NCBI RefSeq assembly: GCF_029433105.1
Contig: NZ_JARNTW010000033.1
Coordinates: 1 to 41,214, forward strand
Direction of reading: 5' to 3'
DNA length: 41,214 nucleotides
DNA from: Runella sp. MFBS21
GTDB taxonomy: Bacteria; Bacteroidota; Bacteroidia; Cytophagales; Spirosomataceae
The notes under the pieces were generated by a model. The model was not told where the DNA came from and searched no databases. It saw nothing but the letters and a program-made list of their open reading frames with translations. Shown piece after piece: positions 20,912 to 29,230 of the stretch; the first letter of the stretch is position 1, and every line of letters begins with the position of its first letter. The translations under genes were made by a program, and so were the position numbers.

Positions 20912-23110
20912 CTAATAGCAATCCGTTAAGATTTGATTTTGGGCAATGTAGTGGCTGATATTCTTGTTGTTTCTCTCAAAACAAAGTTGGTCTAGTACTA
21001 TTTCTACGTCTTTGTGCATGGCTAGTGAGCCACATATCATGATGACGCCGTTGTTTTCCAGTAAATCCGTAAAAAACTGACAATCTCGACGAATCAGATC
21101 CATTACGTATTGGGGAGTAGCCTCGCGCGAATACGCTATTTCAAATGTTTTGAGGTGTTTTTTGGCTATTTGGTCTTGTGCAAACTCTTGATATTGAATG
21201 GTTTGTTCGTTTTTTTGCCGAAATCCTGCGTACACGTGAATAGGTGTATGGGTGTGGTTGTTCATAATCATCCCCAAAAAAGGAGCGATGCCCGTACCAT
21301 TGGCAATCATAGCTACGGCAGTAGCTTTTTCGGGAAAATGAAAACTTGAATTACTTACAATCCGTGCTTGAAGGGTCTGATTGGGAGAAAGCTCGTAAAG
21401 ATAGCCCGATCCCAAGCCTTGAGGATGTAACTTGACGATGAGCTGAATACTATTGTTGTTTTGAGCGATAGAATAAAAACGCTCGCGGTTGTCGTTGGCG
21501 GGATAAATAGCCAGTAAATCACCCGACTGAAATGCGGTTTTAGATTCGGGTTTCAACACTATTTTGAAAGTGGAGTTGGTTTCACTCACTAGGGTTTTTT
21601 CCACCACTTTCAGTTTTTTCAAACCAGCGATTTTGGTACTGTAAAGTGCAGGGGCGGTGGCGAGTGCGATGAGGGATTTTTCGCTCCAAGCATGAACCCA
21701 CTTCACAAACTCATCGACGGATTTGTCATTGACCATAAACATATCCAAATAACGCGACGCCCAGCTGTATTGTTGAAGTAGCTGGTCAACGTGCTTTGCA
21801 TAGGCACAAAAATCTGGATAAGCTTTAGAGCCAAAACCTACCACGGCAAACTGTACGGCTTGCGAGGGTGAAAATGAGTGCAGAAGTTCCTCAAAATGAG
21901 TGGCGTTGGTGGGGGCAGTTCCTAGTCCATAAGTGGATGTAAAAACCAAAAGATGCTGAAGGCTAGGGTAGTGGCCAAATTTGTTCATCTCCGTAAGGTA
22001 AGAACGCTTGCCTGCTGCTAACAATTGCTGATGAATCTGATTGGCAAAAAACAACGTACTGCCATTTTCTGAACCCACCAGAAGGACGATTTCGGCGTTT
22101 TGGTGGTTGAACTTATTTTTGATTTTGGTGCGACTGCGCTTAAACGTAATCACAAAGCCTGTATAAATAAAGGCAAGGATGTTTAAAGAAGCAAATCCCA
22201 AAATAATAGCCCAAAGGGCATTGGTTCTGCCGGTGTGGATGTCGAGACTCAATTTTTCGAGTATCACTGTGAAGGGATAACGCGTCTCTTCTACAATAGC
22301 ACCCGTAAGTTGGTTGACCGAAATTTCCCGATCTTTTAGTTTCAACACAAAAAACTCCTCGGGGTCGTCTTCCATAAATGGAAACTCAATTTTTGAGACT
22401 TCGGCTAATTTTGTTTGTTGAAAAATAGAAAATTCACTGAGTTTTTTTAGGGGTAACTCCTCTGTGGATGGAGCCTGTTTGATTTTTTGCTCCGTTTGTT
22501 TGATGATTTCGATACGAACCAAAAACAAATGAGTACCCGTAAGGGCCAGTGCTAAGATAGGAATGAGGAGTAATCGCCCGCCTGCTACGTGAAAATACTG
22601 CGCAAAAAAATCACGGTTGATTTTGGCAAAAAAATGGCGTAATCCTTGCTGTCGTTTGGTAATAAGGATAATTCCACTAATACTAATCAGTAAAAGCAAA
22701 AAAGACGTAATACCAATGATAATCCGCCCCGCTTCGTGCAAAAACAAAGAGCGGTGCAAGGCGAGATTCCACTGAATGAAGGCGCTTTTGGGTTTTACGG
22801 GTCCTAAAATCTTTCCATTGTGAGGGTCGATATAGGCCTTTATGTTTTTGCCTTCTTCGTCGGTGGCATCTAGGATTACAAATTGGTTGTGATCAACTGA
22901 TAGCTCGGTAATCTCGGGATAAACCTTACGCAAAGCGGGTAGGGATTGCGCAAGGTTTATGGAATTAAAGTTGTCTACTCGGTATGCGGGAATTTTTTCG
23001 TTGACAGCATCGACGGCCAAGATGACCCCCGTTATAGAGAGAATCAGTAAAAACAGGGATGAAACAATAGCTAACGTTAAGTGGGCATACCTCCAGATGG
23101 ATAATGTCAT
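20912..23110 (-). CDS. PepSY membrane flavoreductase fused to flavodoxin and ferredoxin-NADP reductase domains
   Basis: The 732-residue protein is a trans-membrane flavoreductase. Residues 1-325 form a PepSY-associated membrane unit with helices at about 10-32, 127-150, 177-198 and 299-322. A flavodoxin-like domain follows (about 340-470: VGSENGST and FTSTYGLGTAPTN bind FMN). The C-terminal FNR module (about 500-732) has RFYSIAQ (544-550) for FAD, NGTGIAPF (604-611) and MICGSLAMHKDVE for NAD(P)H. The layout resembles a sulfite-reductase flavoprotein anchored in the membrane. It is expected to take electrons from cytoplasmic NAD(P)H and pass them across the membrane. It lies between the DUF2271 gene and apbE with gaps of 6 bases and 1 base. 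Confidence 0.9.
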   Translation of the reverse strand: MTLSIWRYAHLTLAIVSSLFLLILSITGVILAVDAVNEKIPAYRVDNFNSINLAQSLPALRKVYPEITELSVDHNQFVILDATDEEGKNIKAYIDPHNGKILGPVKPKSAFIQWNLALHRSLFLHEAGRIIIGITSFLLLLISISGIILITKRQQGLRHFFAKINRDFFAQYFHVAGGRLLLIPILALALTGTHLFLVRIEIIKQTEQKIKQAPSTEELPLKKLSEFSIFQQTKLAEVSKIEFPFMEDDPEEFFVLKLKDREISVNQLTGAIVEETRYPFTVILEKLSLDIHTGRTNALWAIILGFASLNILAFIYTGFVITFKRSRTKIKNKFNHQNAEIVLLVGSENGSTLFFANQIHQQLLAAGKRSYLTEMNKFGHYPSLQHLLVFTSTYGLGTAPTNATHFEELLHSFSPSQAVQFAVVGFGSKAYPDFCAYAKHVDQLLQQYSWASRYLDMFMVNDKSVDEFVKWVHAWSEKSLIALATAPALYSTKIAGLKKLKVVEKTLVSETNSTFKIVLKPESKTAFQSGDLLAIYPANDNRERFYSIAQNNNSIQLIVKLHPQGLGSGYLYELSPNQTLQARIVSNSSFHFPEKATAVAMIANGTGIAPFLGMIMNNHTHTPIHVYAGFRQKNEQTIQYQEFAQDQIAKKHLKTFEIAYSREATPQYVMDLIRRDCQFFTDLLENNGVIMICGSLAMHKDVEIVLDQLCFERNNKNISHYIAQNQILTDCY

Positions 23111-23116
23111 CGCTAA

Positions 23117-23602
23117 TTATTGTACTTTACTAAGTTTGACAAAGCGGATATAGCCATTTCCTACGGCACGTTCGGTAAGGGCGGTAGTGGTCAGAGGGAT
23201 TTCAACGTCGGTTGTGTGGTATTTTTGGTCTTCCACGGCCGACTCAAAGCGGAGCTTATAACCTTTGTCTATTTTACTATCTTCTATTTCAATGGTTTTC
23301 ATGGCTCTGTCTCCTCCTGATACCGAAGCGCCCGTAATAGCACTTAGTTTTTCTTTACTTTTGGTTTGGAATTTGTGCCAATCTTTGAGGGTTTTATACC
23401 ATTGTTTGTCAGGGCCTAGTAGATAAAGCGTTTTTTCATAAGCACCTTGAGGGTTGATTAAAGAGATAACTATATAGGCACCTTCGCCTTCGTAGCTATT
23501 CATTTGTACTAGGCATTTGTATTTGCTCGACTGGGCGAAAGAATTTGTTGAGATGAATAGGGTGGTAATCGTCAAAAACAGAAGTTTAAAAGAAGTATTC
23601 AT
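23117..23602 (-). CDS. secreted DUF2271 protein
   Basis: The 161-residue protein has a signal peptide ending near SFAQ (residue 24). It fits DUF2271, with features such as YEGEGAYIVISLINPQGAYEKTLYLLG, WHKFQ and the ITGASVSGG segment. Such proteins commonly sit beside PepSY membrane proteins and ApbE in Bacteroidetes and other Gram-negatives. The GASVSGG stretch is weakly similar to a flavinylation site, though this is only a guess. The gene ends 6 bases before the reductase gene and is preceded by a hairpin that sets it off from the ankyrin gene. Confidence 0.85.
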   Translation of the reverse strand: MNTSFKLLFLTITTLFISTNSFAQSSKYKCLVQMNSYEGEGAYIVISLINPQGAYEKTLYLLGPDKQWYKTLKDWHKFQTKSKEKLSAITGASVSGGDRAMKTIEIEDSKIDKGYKLRFESAVEDQKYHTTDVEIPLTTTALTERAVGNGYIRFVKLSKVQ

Positions 23603-23660
23603 TGTGTTTGTTTTCTTACTAAAAAATTGATTGGGTGGATTGGTTAATTATGTAAAGAGC

Positions 23661-23695
23661 CCTCCTTTCTAAGACTTAAAATCTTCAAAAGGAGG
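23661..23695 (-). terminator. hairpin between the ankyrin and DUF2271 genes
   Basis: CCTCCTTT (23661-23668) pairs with AAAGGAGG (23688-23695) and AAGA (23671-23674) with TCTT (23682-23685). It begins 20 bases after the ankyrin stop at 23715. No strong U tract follows, so partial read-through into the reductase operon is plausible. Confidence 0.55.
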
Positions 23696-23714
23696 ACTTA
23701 AGAAATGGGTTTGT

Positions 23715-25238
23715 TTATTTTAAGAAATCCAATCCTACTTTATTCTTTGTTAAGAAGCCATTTTCTTTAGCTAAGTCGAAAGCGGTTTCGTCCAGCTCGG
23801 TTTTTAGCTCTTTTTTAGCTCCTAATTCAATCAAAGCCTTGAGGACTTTGTCGTCTTTAGCGATAAGAGCCGCTTTGTGCAAAGGTGTCATTCCTTCTTT
23901 GTCTTGGGCATTGATATTGACTCCAAGTTCTGAAGCTTTCTGAATCAATTTTGCACTTTCTTTCGCTACAGCTAAGTGGAAAAGCGTGTTGCCATTTTTC
24001 TGCGGCGCAGCTACATCTAAACCATTGCTTTTTAGTAGTTCTAGTTTTGCGTCAAAATCAGCATTAGGATTAAATCCACCAGAGCCACCACCTGGACGAG
24101 CTCCCGGACCTGCGCCTTGTGGTCCTCTTTCTCTGAATGATTCAAACCAGTAATAAGCCAAATTGTTGCCGTCTTTGCTAACTACTTTAACATCAGCACC
24201 ATTTTTGAGAAGAAGAGAGACAGTTTCGGCTGAGCCATTCGCAACGGCTTGGGTAAGAGCTGATTCTCCTTTTTCATTTACCGCATTTATATTTTTAACT
24301 TGAGGTAATATGGCTTGAACAATCTGAATATCTCGGCCTCCCGAAGCTAAAATCAAAGCCGTATTGCCTTCATTATCAGCTTTATTGACATCTACACCTT
24401 TGCCTAAGAAATAATCAATAATTTCTTTGTTGGGGCGACGTACCAAAGAATGCAGAATTGTGGCGCCTTCATTATTAATGAACTTAGGGTCAAGTTTGAG
24501 GGTCTCGACTAGGTATTTGTAAGTCTCAATTCCCGCAGAACCTTGTCTTGAACCTTGAGCCGCAAAAAATAGGGCATTGCTAGTAGGTTTGATACCTTTG
24601 CTTATCAATTTATCGATGAGTTGCTGATTGGCAGAGCGGGCGGCATAATCAGCAACCGTACGGCCAAAATCATCTTTGTCTTTTAAAGATAAACCTTTGG
24701 ACACAAAAAAATCGGTCAAAGTCAAGTCACTATCTGCTCCTACGGCTAGCATTAGCAAGGTAGCTCCATTGTCATAGCGTTGTTTGGGGTTGAGACCTGC
24801 TTTAAAAAGTGCCTCATACACTTGGGGGTTTTTGTTGCCACCTGCGGCAAAGGTAGCGGGCGTATTGCCACGGCTATCTTGGTCGTTGATATTTGCTCCT
24901 TTTGAAATTAGATATTCTACAATTTCCGAATTACCACTCGAAGCGGCCCAGTGAAGATAAATACGACTATCGTGGGTTTTTTTGTTGACATTATTGCCTT
25001 CTTGCTCAATTAAGTATTTGATAACATCGTTGGACGCCCGGTTGTTGATAGCGAGGGTCACAGGGTCAAAAGAGGCTGGATTAAACTGAGAAGGGCTATT
25101 TCCTTTTACAATTTCAGCCTTTACAGCTGCTAAATCAGGCTTACTTTTCCAAAACTCGGCACTTAATAGTGTATTGGTTTGCTGAGCATTTCCGACTAAT
25201 GTATAAAACAAAAGGGCCGTCAAAAAGATTTTTTTCAT
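23715..25238 (-). CDS. secreted ankyrin-repeat protein
   Basis: The 507-residue protein starts with a signal peptide (MKKIFLTALLFYTLVGNAQQ). It then carries about a dozen ankyrin repeats recognisable by the pattern G-xTxLhxAaxxG, for example RIYLHWAASSGNSEIVEYLISKG and GMTPLHKAALIAKDDKVLKALIELG (quoted in part). A low-complexity Gly/Pro/Arg insert (GPQGAGPGARPGGGSGGF) lies near residue 385 between repeats. It probably acts as a protein-binding scaffold in the periplasm. It heads the group with DUF2271, reductase and apbE, and homologous linkage would suggest it binds one of them. Confidence 0.88.
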   Translation of the reverse strand: MKKIFLTALLFYTLVGNAQQTNTLLSAEFWKSKPDLAAVKAEIVKGNSPSQFNPASFDPVTLAINNRASNDVIKYLIEQEGNNVNKKTHDSRIYLHWAASSGNSEIVEYLISKGANINDQDSRGNTPATFAAGGNKNPQVYEALFKAGLNPKQRYDNGATLLMLAVGADSDLTLTDFFVSKGLSLKDKDDFGRTVADYAARSANQQLIDKLISKGIKPTSNALFFAAQGSRQGSAGIETYKYLVETLKLDPKFINNEGATILHSLVRRPNKEIIDYFLGKGVDVNKADNEGNTALILASGGRDIQIVQAILPQVKNINAVNEKGESALTQAVANGSAETVSLLLKNGADVKVVSKDGNNLAYYWFESFRERGPQGAGPGARPGGGSGGFNPNADFDAKLELLKSNGLDVAAPQKNGNTLFHLAVAKESAKLIQKASELGVNINAQDKEGMTPLHKAALIAKDDKVLKALIELGAKKELKTELDETAFDLAKENGFLTKNKVGLDFLK

Positions 25239-25294
25239 AATATACTAGAAAATAAGTGGGATAAATCTTATTTGGACTAATTTTAAATTTTAAG

Positions 25295-25302
25295 CAAAAG
25301 TA
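25295..25302 (-). promoter_or_regulatory. -7 element of the ankyrin/flavin operon promoter
   Basis: Minus-strand TACTTTTG (25302-25295) matches TAnnTTTG. About 19 bases upstream the -33 position reads TTTA, one base off consensus. The start site would be near 25288, giving a 50-base leader. Confidence 0.5.
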
Positions 25303-25384
25303 TAAAAAAAAGCTTTTCGTGTAAAGAAAATCCTGATTAATTGGGTGAAGAGTTTTCTAAGGAAGTAATAGTCAGAGAGGAGGG

Positions 25385-25435
25385 AAACACATTAGGAAAA
25401 GGCAATGCTACTTATTACCCTTTCCTAATGTGTTT
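25385..25435 (-). terminator. terminator of the GntP permease gene
   Basis: AAACACATTAGGAAA (25385-25399) pairs perfectly with TTTCCTAATGTGTTT (25421-25435), extended by GG/CC across one mismatch. It begins 5 bases after the stop at 25440 and is symmetrical enough to insulate both sides. Confidence 0.87.
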
Positions 25436-25439
25436 GAGA

Positions 25440-26756
25440 TTATACAAATTGATCAAGAATCAAAACCCCAACGAGCCCCACAATGGAGACGATAGTTTCC
25501 ATTACTGTCCAAGTTTTGAGGGTGTCTTTGATGGAGAGATTAAAATATTCTTTGAAGAGCCAAAAGCCGCCGTCGTTGAGATGCGAGCAAATCAAACTTC
25601 CTGAGCCAATGGCCAATACCATCAACTCTGGTTTTACGCCTTGGCTTTGAACCAATGGTGCGATGATACCCACAGCAGTCAGCCCTGCAACTGTAGCTGA
25701 ACCAACACATACTCTGATGACGCCCGCAATTGCCCAGCCCAATACCAAAGGAGAAATGTCAACCCCTGCCAATAATTCACCTATGTATTTGCTAACTCCT
25801 CCATCAGTGAGAATTTGTTTGAATCCTCCTGCGCCTGCCACAATAAGTAGAATGACCGAAACACTTTTGAATGCTTCTTCGAGTGATTTCATTACACTTT
25901 TGGTGCTACGTCCTCTCTTAATTCCTAAAAAATAAATAGCTACTAACACTGAAATAAGCATCGATATGGAGGGGTCGCCCAAAAAGGCAAAAAGTGTATG
26001 CAATGTAGCGCCTTCTTCAAAATGCCCTTTGATCCAAGGCATGAGTGTTAGTAATATCAAAGGCAATAACGCCACACTTAGACTTACTCCCAAAGAGGGC
26101 ATTTCGGCTTCGGTAAATTGTTTGGTCTGAAAAAGCGTAATATCTGGTTTGGGATTGTATTTTTTGAGTGTTCTCCCAAAAATAGGTCCTGCTAAAATAA
26201 TAGCTGGAATCGCCACTATGATGCCATAAAAAAGGGTTTGGCCTACATTGGCGTTGAATTGAGTAGCAATAGCAGTGGGAGAGGGGTGGGGAGGAAGATA
26301 CCCATGAGCTACTGAAAGTGCCGACAACATCGGAATAGCTACGTACAACATTGGCAAGCCTGTGGAGGCAGCTATGGTAAAAATCAAGGGAATCACAATC
26401 ACAAAACCTGCATTATAAAACAAAGGCAGTCCTATGATGAACCCCGCTAATGCCAATCCCCAAGGGAGATATTTGATACCAAAAATATTCATCAAAGTAG
26501 TAGTAATTCGCTGGGCAGCTCCACTATCCGCTACTAATTTTCCAAGCATAGAGCCAAACCCAATGATGATCACTAGGGAGCCTAAAGTGCTTCCGATTCC
26601 TTTTTCGAGAGATTGGCTTATGGCTGTCACATTCATGCCACAACTGAGCCCTAGCCCGATACTCACAATGACAAATGAAATAAAAGTATCTAAATGAAAA
26701 TAAGCAACCAAAATTACTAGCGCCAATATACCTAGTAATACATAGAGAAGTAACAT
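25440..26756 (-). CDS. gntT: GntP-family gluconate:H+ symporter
   Basis: The 438-residue, highly hydrophobic protein matches the GntP family in length and motifs: IIIGFGSMLGKLVADSGAAQRI, FYNAGFVIVIPLIF, YLPPHPSPTAIATQFNANVG, the GSATVAGLTAVGIIAP segment and ICSHLNDGGFWLFKEYFNLS near the end (each seen in part). About 12 membrane segments are expected. The family imports gluconate or related sugar acids using the proton gradient. It is a single gene with its own terminator and no kinase or dehydrogenase next to it, so the substrate cannot be fixed. The symbol is the family name, used tentatively. Confidence 0.88.
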   Translation of the reverse strand: MLLLYVLLGILALVILVAYFHLDTFISFVIVSIGLGLSCGMNVTAISQSLEKGIGSTLGSLVIIIGFGSMLGKLVADSGAAQRITTTLMNIFGIKYLPWGLALAGFIIGLPLFYNAGFVIVIPLIFTIAASTGLPMLYVAIPMLSALSVAHGYLPPHPSPTAIATQFNANVGQTLFYGIIVAIPAIILAGPIFGRTLKKYNPKPDITLFQTKQFTEAEMPSLGVSLSVALLPLILLTLMPWIKGHFEEGATLHTLFAFLGDPSISMLISVLVAIYFLGIKRGRSTKSVMKSLEEAFKSVSVILLIVAGAGGFKQILTDGGVSKYIGELLAGVDISPLVLGWAIAGVIRVCVGSATVAGLTAVGIIAPLVQSQGVKPELMVLAIGSGSLICSHLNDGGFWLFKEYFNLSIKDTLKTWTVMETIVSIVGLVGVLILDQFV

Positions 26757-26899
26757 AAGGTTAATCAGGGTTTGAGGTTAAAAAAATGGTTAGGTTTTAT
26801 AAAATCAAGGATAAGGCAAACTTTAAAAGAGGAATTCTTTTGCCACAATGATACTAACTAAATTAGAAGGATTTGTACAAAAACCGTAAATGAAAAATT

Positions 26900-27685
26900 T
26901 TACCCCTTTAAAGGGAGGCTTGAAAAGTAAGCGGCCGAATACTTTAATCTACTCCCATACCAACTAAACATCTCGCCATCTACCAGCAAAATTTGAGCGT
27001 GGGGGCATAGTATCTGCATTTCTGTTACGTGTTTTTCTTTAAAAGGGTAAGGTTCTGAAGAAAGAAAAATGATTTCTGGCTGAGCAAGTTGAAGCTGTTC
27101 GGGGGTGATTTCGGGGTAGCGATTAAAATCTTCAAAAACATTTTGGAAGCCCGCTTTTTCCATCATATCATCAATAAAAGTATCCCTAGCTGCGACCATA
27201 TATGGTTTACGCCATATAAAATAGGCTGCTTTTTTTGATGAATAAGGGATGAGATTCTCAAATGATTGGAGAATTTGTTGAACTAGGGTATTGGCGAGGG
27301 GGCTTTTCCCAACTACTTTTCCAATACTATTTATCATGGCTAAAGCGTCGGAAAGATTGTAAATATCTGACATCCAAACTGGAAAAAGTTGTTGGAGATG
27401 CCTGATACCTGCTTGTTCGTTTTCTTCTTTATTCCCAATGATTAAGTCTGGTTTTAAAGATTTGATGAGTTCAATATCAAAGTTTTTGGTGCCTCCGACT
27501 TTTATTTTGTCCGTAATTTTGGTGGCGGGGCGAGTGCAAAACTTTGTAATACCCGCGATTTGCTCATCAAGGCCTAGATCAAACAATAGTTCTGTCTGAG
27601 AAGGCACCAGAGATACGATGCGTTGGGGTAGAGAAGGAAGTTTTATGACATTGCCAAGCTGATCTTGCTCGCTATACATATTCAA
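26900..27685 (-). CDS. helical-backbone metal receptor, BtuF/FepB-like, without signal peptide
   Basis: The 261-residue protein has the class III substrate-binding fold of cobalamin and iron-siderophore receptors: RIVSLVPSQTELLFDLGL, KVGGTKNFDIELIKSLKPDLIIGNKEEN, FDYIENMEKAGFQNVF-like region (actually FIDDMMEKAGFQNVFED) and PEIIFLSSEPYPF. There is no signal peptide, so it may stay in the cytoplasm. Such orphan proteins are common in Bacteroidetes without ABC permeases nearby, as here. It lies 6 bases past the Wzi-like gene stop region, at the end of the capsule-type group, perhaps by chance. Ligand is unknown. Confidence 0.85.
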   Translation of the reverse strand: MNMYSEQDQLGNVIKLPSLPQRIVSLVPSQTELLFDLGLDEQIAGITKFCTRPATKITDKIKVGGTKNFDIELIKSLKPDLIIGNKEENEQAGIRHLQQLFPVWMSDIYNLSDALAMINSIGKVVGKSPLANTLVQQILQSFENLIPYSSKKAAYFIWRKPYMVAARDTFIDDMMEKAGFQNVFEDFNRYPEITPEQLQLAQPEIIFLSSEPYPFKEKHVTEMQILCPHAQILLVDGEMFSWYGSRLKYSAAYFSSLPLKG

Positions 27686-27691
27686 ATATTG

Positions 27692-29173
27692 TTACCATCT
27701 CTTACTGATTCCAATGCGCGTACCGATTGAATTATGATAGAGTTGGCCATTGTCCATGGCAAAAGCCGCATTCCAGTATATATCTTGCCAACGCTTTATA
27801 GTGCCTGTAAATTGGAGTAAAGCAGAAAATTGTTTGGGAACTTCAGCGTAAGGAAAATTGTAGGTGCCATAATTATGACTTAAGGATAGTTTACTCAAAA
27901 ACTGGATATTTTCTCCAATATTTCCTTGTAAGCCAAGATGATATACCCTGACACGGTTGTTGTTAGCAATCTCATAACCATTTTGCGGGTCAGTATTTTT
28001 AGTGTCTTTGGCATTAGTAAAAAAAGGCGTACCAATAATTTCCCCCTTGTAAGACCAGCCGTCGTAGTATTGTTGGTGGTTGAAGTAGTTATCGTTACCG
28101 ATGGTAACAGTTGATACACCTGCCGCATCCCCTTGACTTAAAGTGTATAAAAATTCAAGCACTAAACGTTCAAAGTTAACTTTCCCTTTTTCCTTACTGG
28201 GGAACAAATTTCTTACAACTAATCCATTTAATCCGTCCGCAATATTGGTAAGATAATAAAGTGAGCCGTCTTCATAGATATTCTGTCTATAGAGGGTTAA
28301 CTCATATTTTTTTAAATCGAAGGTAATCCCCATATCAATTGTTCCTAAGTGATTGCCAACTCTATTGAGCGAGTCAAAAGCATTTACTCCTTTAACATCT
28401 CCAATAAGAGCCCCCCACCCAGTAACTGCATAAACATAATCTCCAAAAGAACTGGGTAGTTTTCGATTTACTACTGTAGCTATATCAATATTAGTTTTAC
28501 CGCCCCACTGAACTTGATGATTGAAGCCACCATATAAGTTGACCGCCCAATTTTCACGTCCCATCCTGATATAGAGCGATTTTTGATGAAGATAGTAATC
28601 ATAAGCATATTGACTATTTCCAAACCATCCATGTGCATAAGTACCTTTGAATGCAAAAAGGTTTTTGAGGAACTTTAAGGGAATGTAATCAGTAATTTCA
28701 AATTGAATTTTAGGCATAGGAAGGGCATTCCCTGACCAGCTATAAGAGCCTGTCCCTAAGGTAGTATCTGAAAAACCAAATTGCTCTCGTTTGCGACCCA
28801 CATATAGAGCGAGTTTTTTAAATTGGATTCCTGCATTTACTACCGGAATGAACAATTTGGTAGAGTTTCCGACGTTTCCCACTACTCTTGCTTCTCCAAA
28901 AGTTTTCCAATGAGTGTTTTTTTTTGATAAAATGCCTTCATATCCTATATAACCTTCTAACGATGCTGCGGAATGAGTGGGTACAACACTCATTTGATTG
29001 GCTTTTAGCCAGAAGGGTGTCTGAGCACTAGAAATGAATGCGTTGACTTTCACCTCACCTTTTATGGAATGTTTAGCGGTGCTATCTTGTGCGTGAACTA
29101 TTTTTAAACTTAAAAATATGATAACACAATAATAGCCAAACCTTGAATGATTTTTCGATGTAGAGTAGCGCAC
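27692..29173 (-). CDS. capsule assembly Wzi family protein, copy 2
   Basis: The 493-residue protein has an N-terminal signal sequence ending near VHAQ (residue 29) and a run of amphipathic strands typical of an outer-membrane beta barrel. Wzi-family features include FWLKANQ, LYVGRKREQFGFSD, GNALPMPKIQFE, HQVQWGG, RVGNHLGTIDMG and LYRQNIYEDGSLYYLTNIADGLNG. Wzi proteins help anchor capsular polysaccharide at the outer membrane. It lies 57 bases after a paralogue and precedes the metal-receptor gene. The 77-residue frame at 27895-28128 is a shadow. Confidence 0.88.
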   Translation of the reverse strand: MRYSTSKNHSRFGYYCVIIFLSLKIVHAQDSTAKHSIKGEVKVNAFISSAQTPFWLKANQMSVVPTHSAASLEGYIGYEGILSKKNTHWKTFGEARVVGNVGNSTKLFIPVVNAGIQFKKLALYVGRKREQFGFSDTTLGTGSYSWSGNALPMPKIQFEITDYIPLKFLKNLFAFKGTYAHGWFGNSQYAYDYYLHQKSLYIRMGRENWAVNLYGGFNHQVQWGGKTNIDIATVVNRKLPSSFGDYVYAVTGWGALIGDVKGVNAFDSLNRVGNHLGTIDMGITFDLKKYELTLYRQNIYEDGSLYYLTNIADGLNGLVVRNLFPSKEKGKVNFERLVLEFLYTLSQGDAAGVSTVTIGNDNYFNHQQYYDGWSYKGEIIGTPFFTNAKDTKNTDPQNGYEIANNNRVRVYHLGLQGNIGENIQFLSKLSLSHNYGTYNFPYAEVPKQFSALLQFTGTIKRWQDIYWNAAFAMDNGQLYHNSIGTRIGISKRW

Positions 29174-29230
29174 TTAAATAATTTGATGATTCAATTAAAG
29201 GATTGGATATGTATTAGAAAAACAAAAATA

